DNA from: Rhodopirellula baltica
Lineage (GTDB): Bacteria; Planctomycetota; Planctomycetia; Pirellulales; Pirellulaceae
Length of the DNA: 64,000 nucleotides
Assembly: GCA_002901265.1 (NCBI GenBank)
Contig: PPHI01000024.1
Coordinates: forward strand, 62,001 to 126,000
Reading direction: 5' to 3'
Positions 42,745-52,117 of the stretch are shown in pieces (the first letter of the stretch is position 1; the number at the start of each line of letters is the position of its first letter). The notes under the pieces are model-generated. The model searched no databases and had not been told where the DNA came from. It was given only the letters and a program-made list of their open reading frames with translations. A program made the position numbers and the translations under genes.

Positions 42745-44789
42745 ATGAGTGTTGCATCGACCGATATCGATACCCTTGCCGTCGACACCATCCGCACGCT
42801 CAGTATGGACGCGGTACAGACTGCCAACAGCGGTCACCCAGGCACGCCCATGGCGCTGGCGCCGATCGCGTATCAGCTGTTCAATCACACGATGCAATAC
42901 GATCCGAGCCACCCTAACTGGCCGAACCGCGATCGTTTTGTTTTGTCGTGCGGCCACGCGTCGATGCTGTTGTACAGCGTCCTGCACTTGTCCGGCGTGA
43001 AAGCGACCGGCAAAGACGGCAAAGTGCTCGACGAACTGTCGATCAAATTGGACGACATCAAACAGTTCCGCCAGATCGGCAGCGTTTGCGCCGGTCACCC
43101 CGAATACGCCGAAGCGGCCGGGATCGAAACGACAACGGGCCCCTTGGGTGCCGGTGTCAGCAACAGTGTCGGAATGGCGATGGCACAAAAGTGGCTGGCT
43201 GAAAACTACAACACCGACGAACACACGCTGTTCGATTACAACGTCTACGCAGTGTGCAGCGACGGTGACTTGATGGAAGGCGTTGCTTGCGAAGCGGCAT
43301 CGCTGGGCGGTCACCTGAAACTCGACAACCTGTGCTGGATCTACGACGACAACAAAATCACCATCGAAGGTGATACCGATATCTCGTTCTCCGAAGACGT
43401 CGGCAAGAAGTTCGAAGGTATGGGCTGGAACGTCCTGCACGTCTCGGATGTCAACACGCTGTCGAACCTTGCGACGCGATCGAAAATTTCAAGGCATGTA
43501 GCGGCAAGCCGACCATCATCATCTGCAAGACCACGATCGCTTGGGGCTCGCCCAACAAAGCGAACACCCACGGCGCACACGGTGCTCCACTGGGATGGGA
43601 CGAAGTCGAACTGACCAAGAAGGCGTACGGTTTCCCACCAGAAGAAAAATTCTACGTTCCCGATGGCGTTGTCGAGCACTTCGACAACAACCTGGGTAAA
43701 CGCGGGCAAGCCGACTACGAACAGTGGGACGGCGTTTGGTCCAGCTACAAAGCGGCTAACCCGACCAAAGCTGCCGAGCTTGAGGCAATGTTCAGCGGAC
43801 GCTTGCCAGCCGGTTGGGACAAAGACATTCCCGTCTTCGAAGCCAGCGAAAAAGGCGACGCGACCCGCAACAGCAGCGGCAAAGTTCTCAACGCAATCGC
43901 CAAAAACGTGCCATTCATGATCGGCGGTTCGGCTGACTTGGCACCGAGTAACAAGAGCGATTTGACGTTCGAAGGTGCGGGCGAGTTCCTGCCGAATCAG
44001 TACGGCGGACGCAACCTGCACTTCGGTATCCGTGAACACGCGATGGCCGGTGCCGTCAATGGTATCTGCTTGACCGGTCTTCGTGGCTACGCTGCGACGT
44101 TCTTTGTGTTTACCGACTACATGCGTGGTGCGATGCGATTGTCGTCGATCATGCATCAACCAACGCTGTACATCCTGACGCACGATTCGATTGGCGTCGG
44201 TGAAGACGGACCGACGCACCAGCCGATCGAGCATTTGACCGCGTGCCGAGCGATCCCAGGCCTGAACGTGTTCCGGCCTGGCGATGCCAACGAAGTCGCT
44301 GAGTGCTATCGCACCGCGATGGAAACCACCGATCACCCTGCCGCGATGGTTCTGTCGCGTCAGAACATGCCAACCCTGTGCCGCACCAAATACGCGTCGG
44401 CCGAAGGTTGTGCGAAAGGCGGTTACATCCTGTCGGATTGCGAAGGCACCCCCGACGTGATCCTGATGGGCAGCGGCAGCGAATTGAACCTGTGTGTCAC
44501 CGCCGCTGAGAAACTGACCGAAGCTGGTAAAAAGGTTCGCATCGTCAGCATGCCGTGCTTGGACCTGTTCGCCCAGCAAAGTGCCGAATACCAAAACCAG
44601 GTCTTGCCACCAGCAGTTACCAACCGCGTCGCGGTTGAAGCTGGTTTGCAGATGAGTTGGGACCGTTGGTTGGGCTTAGATGGCAAGTTCGTCGGGATGC
44701 ACGGCTACGGTGCCAGCGGACCATACAACTTGGTTTACGAGCACTTCGGTATCACCGCCGACGCTGTTGTCAAAGCAGCTGGTGGCTGA
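42745..44789 (+). CDS. tkt: Transketolase, interrupted by a one-base frameshift
   Basis: The pentose-phosphate and Calvin-cycle enzyme is encoded in two frames. The first (ATG 42745) covers the thiamine-diphosphate domain: TANSGHPGTPM, LSCGHASMLLY, TTGPLGAGVSNSVG, CSDGDLMEG and DDNKITIEG. Near 43467-43470 the frame is lost; continuing one frame over gives CDAIENFK, KPTIIICKTTIAWG and then the pyrimidine domain with GIREHAMAGAVNG, EDGPTHQPIEHL and VAVEAG, to a stop at 44789. Adding one base in CCTTG (for example CCTTTG) restores a 681-residue protein of normal transketolase length. The enzyme is usually indispensable, so a sequencing error is more likely than a true pseudogene. Two ExbD genes follow closely. 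Confidence 0.88.
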
Positions 44790-44792
44790 TCA

Positions 44793-45215
44793 TTGAAAGT
44801 CCCGAATCAGCAGAACCGCCCATTTACCGGAGCAAACATGACGCCGATGATCGACGTCGTGTTTCTGCTGATCATCTTCTTTCTGGTCTCAAGCCATTTG
44901 GCACGTCAAGAGTCACGGCTACCGGTCGATTTGCCGGTAGCCGATACTCATGACCCTCTTTCGGTTGATCCGGTGTCGTTGACGATCACCATCAACCAAG
45001 ACCAGCAGCTACTTGCCGGTGGCCAGCCTGTCACGCTAGACGGCTTGGCAACGCTCTTTGCTGAAATCCGCGATCGTGATGGCGAAACCGCTTCCCTGCG
45101 GATTCGTACGGATGGCGTCGTTCCGTATCAGGTCGTCGAGCCGGTGCTGCACGCATCTGCGGTCGCAGGTGTCGTGGATATCAAATTGGCCGTCAAAGAA
45201 TCGCGTGGAAGCTAG
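44793..45215 (+). CDS. ExbD/TolR-family biopolymer transport protein (first copy)
   Basis: Predicted 140-residue inner-membrane protein. A short N-terminal tail is followed by NMTPMIDVVFLLIIFFLV, the ExbD/TolR transmembrane helix with its proton-conducting Asp (residue 21). The periplasmic part (about residues 45-140, with LRIRTDGVVPYQVVEPVL) is the usual ExbD alpha/beta domain. The start is TTG 44793, three bases after the transketolase stop; the first ATG lies inside the helix and would cut off the family tail. ExbD works with ExbB to energise TonB-type transport or Tol function. No ExbB gene is in the window. Confidence 0.85.
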   Translation: MKVPNQQNRPFTGANMTPMIDVVFLLIIFFLVSSHLARQESRLPVDLPVADTHDPLSVDPVSLTITINQDQQLLAGGQPVTLDGLATLFAEIRDRDGETASLRIRTDGVVPYQVVEPVLHASAVAGVVDIKLAVKESRGS

Positions 45216-45218
45216 CTG

Positions 45219-45665
45219 ATGCGTTTACCTGCGTCCCGTGCCAGCAGCGAATTGGAAGTCAAGATGACGCCGATGATCGACGTCGTCTTCCTGTTGCTGA
45301 TCTTCTTTGTCTGGACCAGCAGTTTTGAAACTCCCGAGTACGATTTGCCCGGTGCGATCGCCGAGAGTCCCGAAGGCGGAAGCACCGCAAATACCGATTC
45401 GCCGCCGCCGGTGGAGCCGTATGACGAAGTCATCATCCGGCTAGGAAAACGCGAGGGCCTGCTGTCGATTCAGTTGGCGGGCGATCCGGTGGAGTCGTTC
45501 GAAGAGTTGCAAGAACGGCTGGCCGCGATCATTTCGCTGGGCGTACAGCCGCCGGTGATTATTGATCCAGAAGGCACCGTGCAGATGGAGCAAGCGGTAA
45601 GGGCATACGACATTGCCCGAGCCGCCGGTGCGGACCGTGTTTTGTATGCAACGGTCGCACGCTAA
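45219..45665 (+). CDS. ExbD/TolR-family biopolymer transport protein (second copy)
   Basis: Predicted 148-residue paralogue of the preceding protein. It has the same KMTPMIDVVFLLLIFFVW helix with Asp at residue 21, then a Pro/Ser-rich linker (SPEGGSTANTDSPPPVEP) and a periplasmic domain ending VQMEQAVRAYDIARAAGADRVLYATV. ATG 45219 lies three bases after the stop of the first copy. Paired ExbD genes are common in planctomycetes, where two different ExbD chains may work with one ExbB; here the ExbB gene must lie elsewhere. It is convergent with the large secretin_N-repeat gene. Confidence 0.87.
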   Translation: MRLPASRASSELEVKMTPMIDVVFLLLIFFVWTSSFETPEYDLPGAIAESPEGGSTANTDSPPPVEPYDEVIIRLGKREGLLSIQLAGDPVESFEELQERLAAIISLGVQPPVIIDPEGTVQMEQAVRAYDIARAAGADRVLYATVAR

Positions 45666-45688
45666 GAAACCAAGTCGAGCTTGCTAAA

Positions 45689-48600
45689 TCATCCGCCCAG
45701 CCGATTGAATCCGCCACCGCGGCGGCGAGCGTTTCCGACGTTGGGAGTCGCTGTCGCGGGTGTGTTTGGCGTCGCGTTCGGTTGACCCGGCTGATTGGGG
45801 TTGGCTGGTTGAGCGTTTCCTTTGGCCTGGTTGTTGAAGGCACGCAGAACTCGTTCGATCGCTTCGTCACTCGTTTTTCCGGACACGGAGATGATCTGCA
45901 TGTCACCAGCCGGTTTGGCTGCCATGTCGAGTTGGTTGATCATGTCGACAACCAGTTCCAGCAGCGGTTCGCCCTCGGCGCTAACCAGCAGGGTGTTGCC
46001 GATGCTGTCGACGCCCATCGACAATTTGCCTTTAAAGGAAAAGTCAACATCGCCTCCATCGCGACCGTTTTCGGTATCGACGAGTCCACTTCCCTGTTGC
46101 CGGTCGCGCCCGGAGGATTTCGAACTATCGCCGCCGCCACCACCAGCGTTTCCACCGCCGCCTTGATTGCCGCCACGTTGGAAAGTCTTGTCGTTGCTGC
46201 TGAGCAAATCGCGGTAGGCTTCCTTTACCGTTTCGGCGATGCTTTGTGGGTCCCCGTACTGGATTTTGACCAGCTTGGTGTATCGCATTCGACGCTTGTT
46301 TACAGGTTCGGCGACGTCCCAGAGTTTGATGAGCTCGGCGATTGTTTTAAGTTGGGATGACGTCGCCCCGCTGACAACGATCGTGTTGGTGTCCGGTTCA
46401 TAAACGAATCGCAGCTTGTTCGTTTTTCCAAGCCCTGATGGGCTCTCTTCGTTTTGCTGGTCAAATCCATAGATCCAGCGATAAAAGTTGCTACCAGAAT
46501 CGTCGTCTTCGTCTTCCTCTTCGAAGTACTCTTCAAGATTCAGTTGTACGTATCCGGCCGACTGGTGTTTAATTTTGAAAACGTGGTAGGGCCGCTTGGG
46601 CGGTGCGAACTGCAGCATCAGGTTTTCGAGTCGGTCGAGTGCTTGTGTGTTCGGACCGACCAGCACCAAGTTCCCGTCTTCGTCGAGTTCAATCTTGATC
46701 GCGGTGTCTTGCGATGAAGCGTCGGTTGACGCCGCGTTTGCATCGATTTCTGCTGTGGGCTCGTTTGTTTGCGGCGACGCGTTTTGGCCAAACAGACGAT
46801 CGAAATCACTCGCCGATCGGATTTGGGAACGCATCTCGTTGCTGTCAGATTGCAAGTCGTCTTCGGTGGGATCTTGGGCCGCAGGTGTTGCCGTAAAGGT
46901 CGTACCCGATCGCCGTTGCCCCGTAGAGGCCTCCAGGCCATCATCGGCTTCGGTATCCGATTCGCTATCCGACGGTTGGCTTTCGTCGTCAGTGTTGGTA
47001 TCCGGTACAACCGGATCGACAAAGAGTTCTTCGCTGGGCAGTTCTAGCGGTGTGTCAGAAATCTGAGCCCACTGTTGTTTCAGTCGCTGCAAGTACTCGT
47101 AGGTTTCGGGAGCGGAGGACGCATCGACGCGGCGGACCATGCTTTTACTTCCACCTGGTGGTGGTAATTCGCCGAGTTTGATCAAGAGGTTGCGAACTTG
47201 TTCCATTTCAGAATCGTTCGCCCACAATAGGACTTGGCGGTAGCGGGCATTGGCGGCAACGCGGAATTCGTCTTGGTCTTTTTTGTCGTCGTCGTTACCG
47301 CCAAAGGGATAGTACATAAAGCGACGAGAGCTATTGTCATCGTCTTTCTTTTTGTCTTTGCCCATCAGGAACGAAATCGACTCGGCAACTTCGGATGCTT
47401 CGAGTCGTCGCAACTGGAGTACTTCAAACGATCGACCGCTCCCATCGAGTCGTTTGATGAGCCGTTCGATGATGTAGCGATCCGCTGCGGAGCCGGAGAC
47501 GATGATCGCGCGATTGTTGTCGTCGGCTTGAATCTGAGTCGAAGGCTCGAGAACGTTCATCTGAGAGATGATCTCGATCAACTTATCGGGATCGATCGAA
47601 TACAGGCGAAAGACATCCACGCGCGATTCGACGTCGGAAAGTGAGTTCAGGCTTTGACCAGGGACATCGATGCGGGTGAGAAATTCGGTCGCAACGGCAA
47701 TCCGATCAACCGGGGCGCGAATGAAGACGGAATTTTGACGTGTGTTTGCGACGATCGAAATGTCTGCGGTTTTGGTAGGGGCCGGAGGTTGGCCACCGTT
47801 CTGACGAGCCATTTGCTGCATCATTTGCATTTGCTGGGGCGTCATCGGTGCGGCTTGTTTTTTCTCCACACCAAGGAATTCTTCCAGCATCTTTTTGGCG
47901 ACTTCGGCAGAGATGTGCCGTAGTCGGAATTCCGGTGCCAAGGCTTCGCGACTTGATTGATTGCGTTCCTGGGAAAGCAATCTGGCAATCTGTTGAAGGT
48001 TAATTGCCGCGTCCATGGCTTCCAGCCGATTGGTGGTCGACAAGGCCGTCAATTGGCCGTTGCTACTGACCATCGGCTTGAGCTCTTCAGACATCTTCTG
48101 GCTCGAAAGCCAGCCGGTTTCCAAGGACACGCGAACAAATTTGTGGGGCGAAAGATTTTCAAGTTCCGCCTCGCTGACGCGTGGCACCATCGCCGGGTTG
48201 ATGCCTTGCGTTTTGGCAACGGTGATCCCACCGGGCATTTCCAGCAAGGTGTATCCGCGTGCGAGCAAGTGTCGATTGAAGAGGTCCTTGGTTTGTTCGA
48301 CGGTATAGCGTCCGGGCGATCGCATGTTGACCCGGTCGGCAGGCAGTTCTTGCCAATCGAGTGGTTGGTCGGCGATTTGGGCGAGCCATTGAACTAACTC
48401 GACCCAGGGTTGGTTGCGGAACTGGAACGCGACGCGGCCGTCTTCACCAACGGTGGCCTTCAATTCTTCGGGGTTCGCGTCGTCGGCTTTTTGGTCACCT
48501 CGGCGGATAATTTTGGGTTCTGGCGGTTCGGCTTTTGCGTCTCCTGGTGCGGCGGATTGTTCACCAGGTTTCTGTGGCTGATTTCCGTTGGGTGGTTGGC

Positions 48601-48745
48601 CAGGCGGCTGTCCTGGCATGGGAACGCCGTTCGGAGTCGCGACCGGTACGACCGCTCCTTGGGGCGTCGCCATGACTTGGATTTGTGCCGATACCAATGG
48701 CGACTTCAATAGGATCGCGATTGCGAGGCAAAGCAGTAAACGCAT
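45689..48745 (-). CDS. Exported secretin_N-repeat protein without a visible secretin barrel
   Basis: Predicted 1018-residue exported protein. A signal peptide (LLLCLAIAILLKSPLVSAQ) leads into a Pro/Gln/Gly-rich stretch (residues about 30-80). From about 110 to 950 there are repeated alpha/beta modules of the secretin_N type, recognisable by FRLRHISAEVAKKMLEEFLG, VFRLYSIDPDKLIEIISQM, EVLQLRRLEASEVAESISFL and RYTKLVKIQYGDPQSIAETVKEAYRDLL. Acidic linkers (DDESQPSDSESDTEADD) and a Gly-rich loop (GGGNAGGGGGD) separate them. The C-terminus is a Pro/Asn/Ala-rich tail ending RRRGGGFNRLGG; the VPxLxxIPxLGxLF barrel motif is absent. It may be a periplasmic scaffold or a partner of a true secretin such as the one at the window start. 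Function is unknown. Confidence 0.8.
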   Translation of the reverse strand: MRLLLCLAIAILLKSPLVSAQIQVMATPQGAVVPVATPNGVPMPGQPPGQPPNGNQPQKPGEQSAAPGDAKAEPPEPKIIRRGDQKADDANPEELKATVGEDGRVAFQFRNQPWVELVQWLAQIADQPLDWQELPADRVNMRSPGRYTVEQTKDLFNRHLLARGYTLLEMPGGITVAKTQGINPAMVPRVSEAELENLSPHKFVRVSLETGWLSSQKMSEELKPMVSSNGQLTALSTTNRLEAMDAAINLQQIARLLSQERNQSSREALAPEFRLRHISAEVAKKMLEEFLGVEKKQAAPMTPQQMQMMQQMARQNGGQPPAPTKTADISIVANTRQNSVFIRAPVDRIAVATEFLTRIDVPGQSLNSLSDVESRVDVFRLYSIDPDKLIEIISQMNVLEPSTQIQADDNNRAIIVSGSAADRYIIERLIKRLDGSGRSFEVLQLRRLEASEVAESISFLMGKDKKKDDDNSSRRFMYYPFGGNDDDKKDQDEFRVAANARYRQVLLWANDSEMEQVRNLLIKLGELPPPGGSKSMVRRVDASSAPETYEYLQRLKQQWAQISDTPLELPSEELFVDPVVPDTNTDDESQPSDSESDTEADDGLEASTGQRRSGTTFTATPAAQDPTEDDLQSDSNEMRSQIRSASDFDRLFGQNASPQTNEPTAEIDANAASTDASSQDTAIKIELDEDGNLVLVGPNTQALDRLENLMLQFAPPKRPYHVFKIKHQSAGYVQLNLEEYFEEEDEDDDSGSNFYRWIYGFDQQNEESPSGLGKTNKLRFVYEPDTNTIVVSGATSSQLKTIAELIKLWDVAEPVNKRRMRYTKLVKIQYGDPQSIAETVKEAYRDLLSSNDKTFQRGGNQGGGGNAGGGGGDSSKSSGRDRQQGSGLVDTENGRDGGDVDFSFKGKLSMGVDSIGNTLLVSAEGEPLLELVVDMINQLDMAAKPAGDMQIISVSGKTSDEAIERVLRAFNNQAKGNAQPANPNQPGQPNATPNTPATATPNVGNARRRGGGFNRLGG

Positions 48746-48982
48746 TTAGATGAGGGGGAGTGTTGTCGTCGGGGGAAAGGACGGCGCCGCTCCAGGGCGC
48801 TCATGCAACTCAACAGTGCATCTTTAGGGTAGACGAACTGGAATAGACATTGTGTCTCGATTTGTTGGCAGATTGGGCAGTTTTTCGCCAAAAAATCGAC
48901 CTTCCTGAATCCCGTTTCGCTTTGCTAGTTTCCCGCAACGAGCACTGTGGACCGAACCGTTGAGTGACTCCCTGGACGAAGG

Positions 48983-50170
48983 ATGCCTACACGGCTGACA
49001 CGATATATTTTGGCGGAGATCTTGAAGATTTTCGTCGTTGCGCTAATCGCGTTGACGCTGCTGATCTTGTTGATCGGTGTCGGGCGGACGCTGTTGCGCG
49101 AAGGTCTAGGTCCGTTGGCGATCGTTCAGTTACTGCCTTATTTGCTGCCCGTTTCGCTACAATTCGCCTTTCCAGCGACCGCTCTGTTCGCCGTTTCCTG
49201 CGTGTATGGGCGGATGGCGGGGGATGGTGAGGTCGCGACCGTCAAAGCGTCGGGTATCTCGCCGTTGCGGTTGCTGCAGCCAGCGTTCATTTTCGCATTT
49301 TTGCTGAGTCCCTTCGCGGTTTATATCAGCGATTTGGCTGTTTCTTGGGGGCGTCCGGGAATCAATCGCGTTGTCATGCTGTCAATCGAAGACATCGTGT
49401 ACCGCAAGATGAGAAGTCAGCATTCGTACACTGACGATGGCTTCTCGATTCACGTCCGAAATGTGAACGGCAAGAAACTCGAATATCCGACCGTGACGAT
49501 TAGCAGCGGCGGCGTTCCGATCAAGTTTGAAGCCCGTGAAGGTCAGCTCGTCTTGGATGCCGAGAGCGAGCAATTGATGTTGAAACTGGTCGACAGTCGG
49601 TGGGTACGTGGCGAATCGCTGCAAATTTTTGCACCCGGTCCGACTGAGTATCCAATCCCCTTGTCTGATTCGCCAGACGGCGAGGATCAGGAGTCGACCC
49701 GCCCGGGAGATTTGCCGCTGCGAGTGATTGGGACCGAGCGGTTGCGGCAAGACGCGCGTACTCATGAGGCGGCTGGCGAACTCGCCGCACAAACGAGTTT
49801 CTCCATCCTGACCAGTCGCTACGAAGAGATCGTTGATGGTAAGGGACGTGAGCGGCGTGCTGAGCTAGACGCAAGTCGTCGTCGTTTGATGCGTTTGAAA
49901 ATCGCCCCATGGCGTCGTTGGGCGGAGGGCTTCAGCTGCTTTTTCTTTGTTTTGATCGGTGCCCCGCTGGCGATGATTTCGCGTACCAGCGACTACTGGA
50001 CCACGTTTGGGCGCTGCTTTCTGCCCACATTGCTGATGTATTACCCGTTGTTTATCCTTGGCCTCAATCAAGCGAAGGATGGTGCGATCCCTCCCTATGG
50101 GGTGTGGTTGGGGAATGTAGCACTTGGGGCGATCGGGATGATTTTGGTGAATCGTGTCCGCCGTTACTGA
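48983..50170 (+). CDS. LptF/LptG-family lipopolysaccharide-export permease
   Basis: Predicted 395-residue inner-membrane protein of the YjgP/YjgQ family. Three N-terminal helices start at LTRYILAEILKIFVVALIALTLLILL; the family motif of LptF/G, LPVSLQFAFPATALFAVSCVYGRMAGDGE followed by VKASGISPLRLLQP, is clear. A large beta-jellyroll-like periplasmic domain (about 130-290) precedes three C-terminal helices (FFFVLIGAPLAMISRT, FLPTLLMYYPLFILG, VALGAIGMILV). Such permeases pair with LptB to extract lipopolysaccharide or other glycolipids. Only one permease gene is here; LptB and a second permease are not in view. The next gene makes UDP-uronic sugars, which fits envelope glycolipid synthesis. Confidence 0.88.
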   Translation: MPTRLTRYILAEILKIFVVALIALTLLILLIGVGRTLLREGLGPLAIVQLLPYLLPVSLQFAFPATALFAVSCVYGRMAGDGEVATVKASGISPLRLLQPAFIFAFLLSPFAVYISDLAVSWGRPGINRVVMLSIEDIVYRKMRSQHSYTDDGFSIHVRNVNGKKLEYPTVTISSGGVPIKFEAREGQLVLDAESEQLMLKLVDSRWVRGESLQIFAPGPTEYPIPLSDSPDGEDQESTRPGDLPLRVIGTERLRQDARTHEAAGELAAQTSFSILTSRYEEIVDGKGRERRAELDASRRRLMRLKIAPWRRWAEGFSCFFFVLIGAPLAMISRTSDYWTTFGRCFLPTLLMYYPLFILGLNQAKDGAIPPYGVWLGNVALGAIGMILVNRVRRY

Positions 50171-50329
50171 GCGAGTTGTCGGTTTCGGACGCTAGCGATA
50201 AGCCATGATGTGAATACACTGCGCGGTTTTAGCGGCGCAGTCCATCCGGGGGTCAGACCACCGAATTCGCCGTCTTATCTACCCACGCCTCGAAGTCTCG
50301 TTTTAACGTCGTCCTGCGACCGAACTGTC

Positions 50330-51661
50330 ATGACAAGTGAAGCCTGCCAAGCGTTTGTTCAATCCATCGAAGATCGCACCTGTAAAGTTGGAATCATCGG
50401 TCTCGGCTATGTCGGCTTGCCGCTGATTGATGCGTTCATCACCGCCGGTTTCAGTTGCTTTGGATTCGACGTTGACGCCAGCAAAGTCGATTCGCTGTTG
50501 GCCGGCAAGAGCTACATCAAGCACATCGGCAACGAAAAAATTCAAGCTTGGCTGTCCAAGGAAAAGTTCGAAGCGAGTGCTGATATGTCGCGGCTGTCCG
50601 AGCCAGACGTTCTGTTGATTTGCGTTCCCACGCCACTCGATTCGGCCCGCGATCCTGACTTGTCATACGTCGTTGGAACTTGCGAAGCGATCGCCAAGGC
50701 ACTGCGTCCCGGGCAGTTGGTCGTTCTAGAGAGCACGACGTACCCCACGACAACTCGCGATGTGATGGTTCCGATCCTGGAAGCCGGTGGATTGGTTGCG
50801 GGAAAAGATTTCTTCGTCGCATATAGCCCTGAACGCGAAGATCCAGGTAACCCTGACTTCTCGGCGGCAGGGATTCCCAAGGTTGTCGGTGCGATCAACG
50901 AGGACAGCCAAGCGTGTGCCGCGAAGCTATACGGATCGGCGGTTGCTGGTGTTATCCCGGTCGGGAACTGTGAAATCGCCGAGGCCGCCAAGGTTTTGGA
51001 AAACATTTATCGTGCGGTCAATATCGCACTTGTGAACGAACTGAAGACCTTGTTTGACAAAATGGGGATCGACGTTTGGGATGTGATCAATGCTGCCAAG
51101 ACGAAGCCATTCGGTTTCCAGGCGTTTTATCCTGGCCCAGGGTTGGGCGGTCACTGCATTCCAATCGACCCGTTCTATCTTTCGTGGCTCGCTCGCAAGC
51201 AAGGCAGCACCGCCCGCTTCATCGAATTAGCAGGTGAAGTTAACCGCGCAATGCCTAATTACGTTGTCTCGCGGACTGCAGAGTTTCTCAACGAAGCACG
51301 CAAGCCAATCAACGGCAGCAAGATTTGTTTGTTGGGGATGGCTTACAAGAAAGACGTTGACGATCCCCGTGAAAGCCCATCGTTCGAGTTGATGGAGCTG
51401 CTATTGGCTCAGGGGGCTGACCTGACCTACAGCGACCCGCACGTGCCGAAGTTGCCCGCAATGCGTCACTATGACTTGCCAGCGATGGAAAGTCAGGAGT
51501 TGACGCCAGAGTTCTTGGCAAGCTGCGATGCGGTGCTGATCGCGACCGATCACACGGCGTTTGACTATGACGCGATCGTCAAACACTGCTCGCTTGTCGT
51601 CGATACGCGAAACGCGACACAGAATGTCAGCGAAGGTCGCGAAAAGATTCGCAAGTGCTAG
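50330..51661 (+). CDS. UDP-glucose/GDP-mannose-family dehydrogenase (UDP-N-acetylhexosamine 6-dehydrogenase type)
   Basis: Predicted 443-residue cytosolic enzyme that oxidises a nucleotide sugar to the uronic acid with two NAD+. The Rossmann motif is GIIGLGYVGLPL; the central domain has YSPEREDPGNPDF and KVLENIYRAVNIALVNEL; the catalytic Cys is in GPGLGGHCIPIDPFYLSW, the pattern of the WbpA/TviB-type UDP-N-acetylhexosamine dehydrogenases. The C-terminal domain (LLGMAYKKDVDDPRESPS) completes it. ATG 50330 was chosen because the fold begins soon after; the frame is open to 50210. Its stop shares four bases (CTAG) with the stop of the convergent lipoprotein gene. The exact sugar is not certain. 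Confidence 0.88.
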   Translation: MTSEACQAFVQSIEDRTCKVGIIGLGYVGLPLIDAFITAGFSCFGFDVDASKVDSLLAGKSYIKHIGNEKIQAWLSKEKFEASADMSRLSEPDVLLICVPTPLDSARDPDLSYVVGTCEAIAKALRPGQLVVLESTTYPTTTRDVMVPILEAGGLVAGKDFFVAYSPEREDPGNPDFSAAGIPKVVGAINEDSQACAAKLYGSAVAGVIPVGNCEIAEAAKVLENIYRAVNIALVNELKTLFDKMGIDVWDVINAAKTKPFGFQAFYPGPGLGGHCIPIDPFYLSWLARKQGSTARFIELAGEVNRAMPNYVVSRTAEFLNEARKPINGSKICLLGMAYKKDVDDPRESPSFELMELLLAQGADLTYSDPHVPKLPAMRHYDLPAMESQELTPEFLASCDAVLIATDHTAFDYDAIVKHCSLVVDTRNATQNVSEGREKIRKC

Positions 51662-51918
51662 GGCGCCAGCCAGGGCGTGACCTGATTCTTCATTTGGTTT
51701 CGCACTGGCAATGCGATCGGGTTTTGATAATCCGGTGGACGCATTGATCGGTCATCTGGACCGATATCTGGTAGTGGGAACGGATCGTGGACAATCGCGT
51801 TGGCCTGTTGGTAATTCATCGGGCCAGGCGGTGCGATCCAGCCACGATCTACCATCGCTTGGCATCCACCACTGCAGAGCACCAAGGCAATCACAATCAG
51901 CGAAGGGAGGGACTTCAT
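51658..51918 (-). CDS. Small lipoprotein, unknown function
   Basis: Predicted 86-residue lipoprotein. A signal sequence (MKSLPSLIVIALVLCSGGC) ends in the lipobox CSGGC, followed by QAMVDRGWIAPPGPMNYQQA and a Pro/Asp-rich tail (DPFPLPDIGPDDRSMRPPDY). I recognise no family. The tail is too short and Pro-rich for a globular domain. ATG 51918 puts the signal at the N-terminus; the frame is open to 52005. It converges on the UDP-sugar dehydrogenase with interlocked stop codons. Confidence 0.7.
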   Translation of the reverse strand: MKSLPSLIVIALVLCSGGCQAMVDRGWIAPPGPMNYQQANAIVHDPFPLPDIGPDDRSMRPPDYQNPIALPVRNQMKNQVTPWLAP

Positions 51919-52117
51919 CGTTGGTTCAGGAGAGAGTGCAGAACGCGTCACCCTCGCAGGGTACCGAACAGAGTGGATCGGGCGAAAGAGCGTTCTCAGT
52001 TTCACCGAATGAACATCAAAGGCAGCCTCTTTCTTAAGCGAATGTTCATTCGGGTTGCCTATATTCGCAAACCATCAAATTGACGCACGGACTTTTCTCC
52101 AAGTCGGCTTCTCTGGT

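Noticed and set aside
43341-44594. Minus-strand reading frame of 417 codons
   Set aside because: Antisense shadow of transketolase; the plus strand carries unmistakable transketolase motifs and the minus-strand product resembles nothing.
48706-48891. Minus-strand frame of 61 codons with CPICQQIETQC
   Set aside because: It overlaps the start of the secretin_N-repeat gene in another frame; the two Cys motifs are not enough to support a zinc-finger gene.
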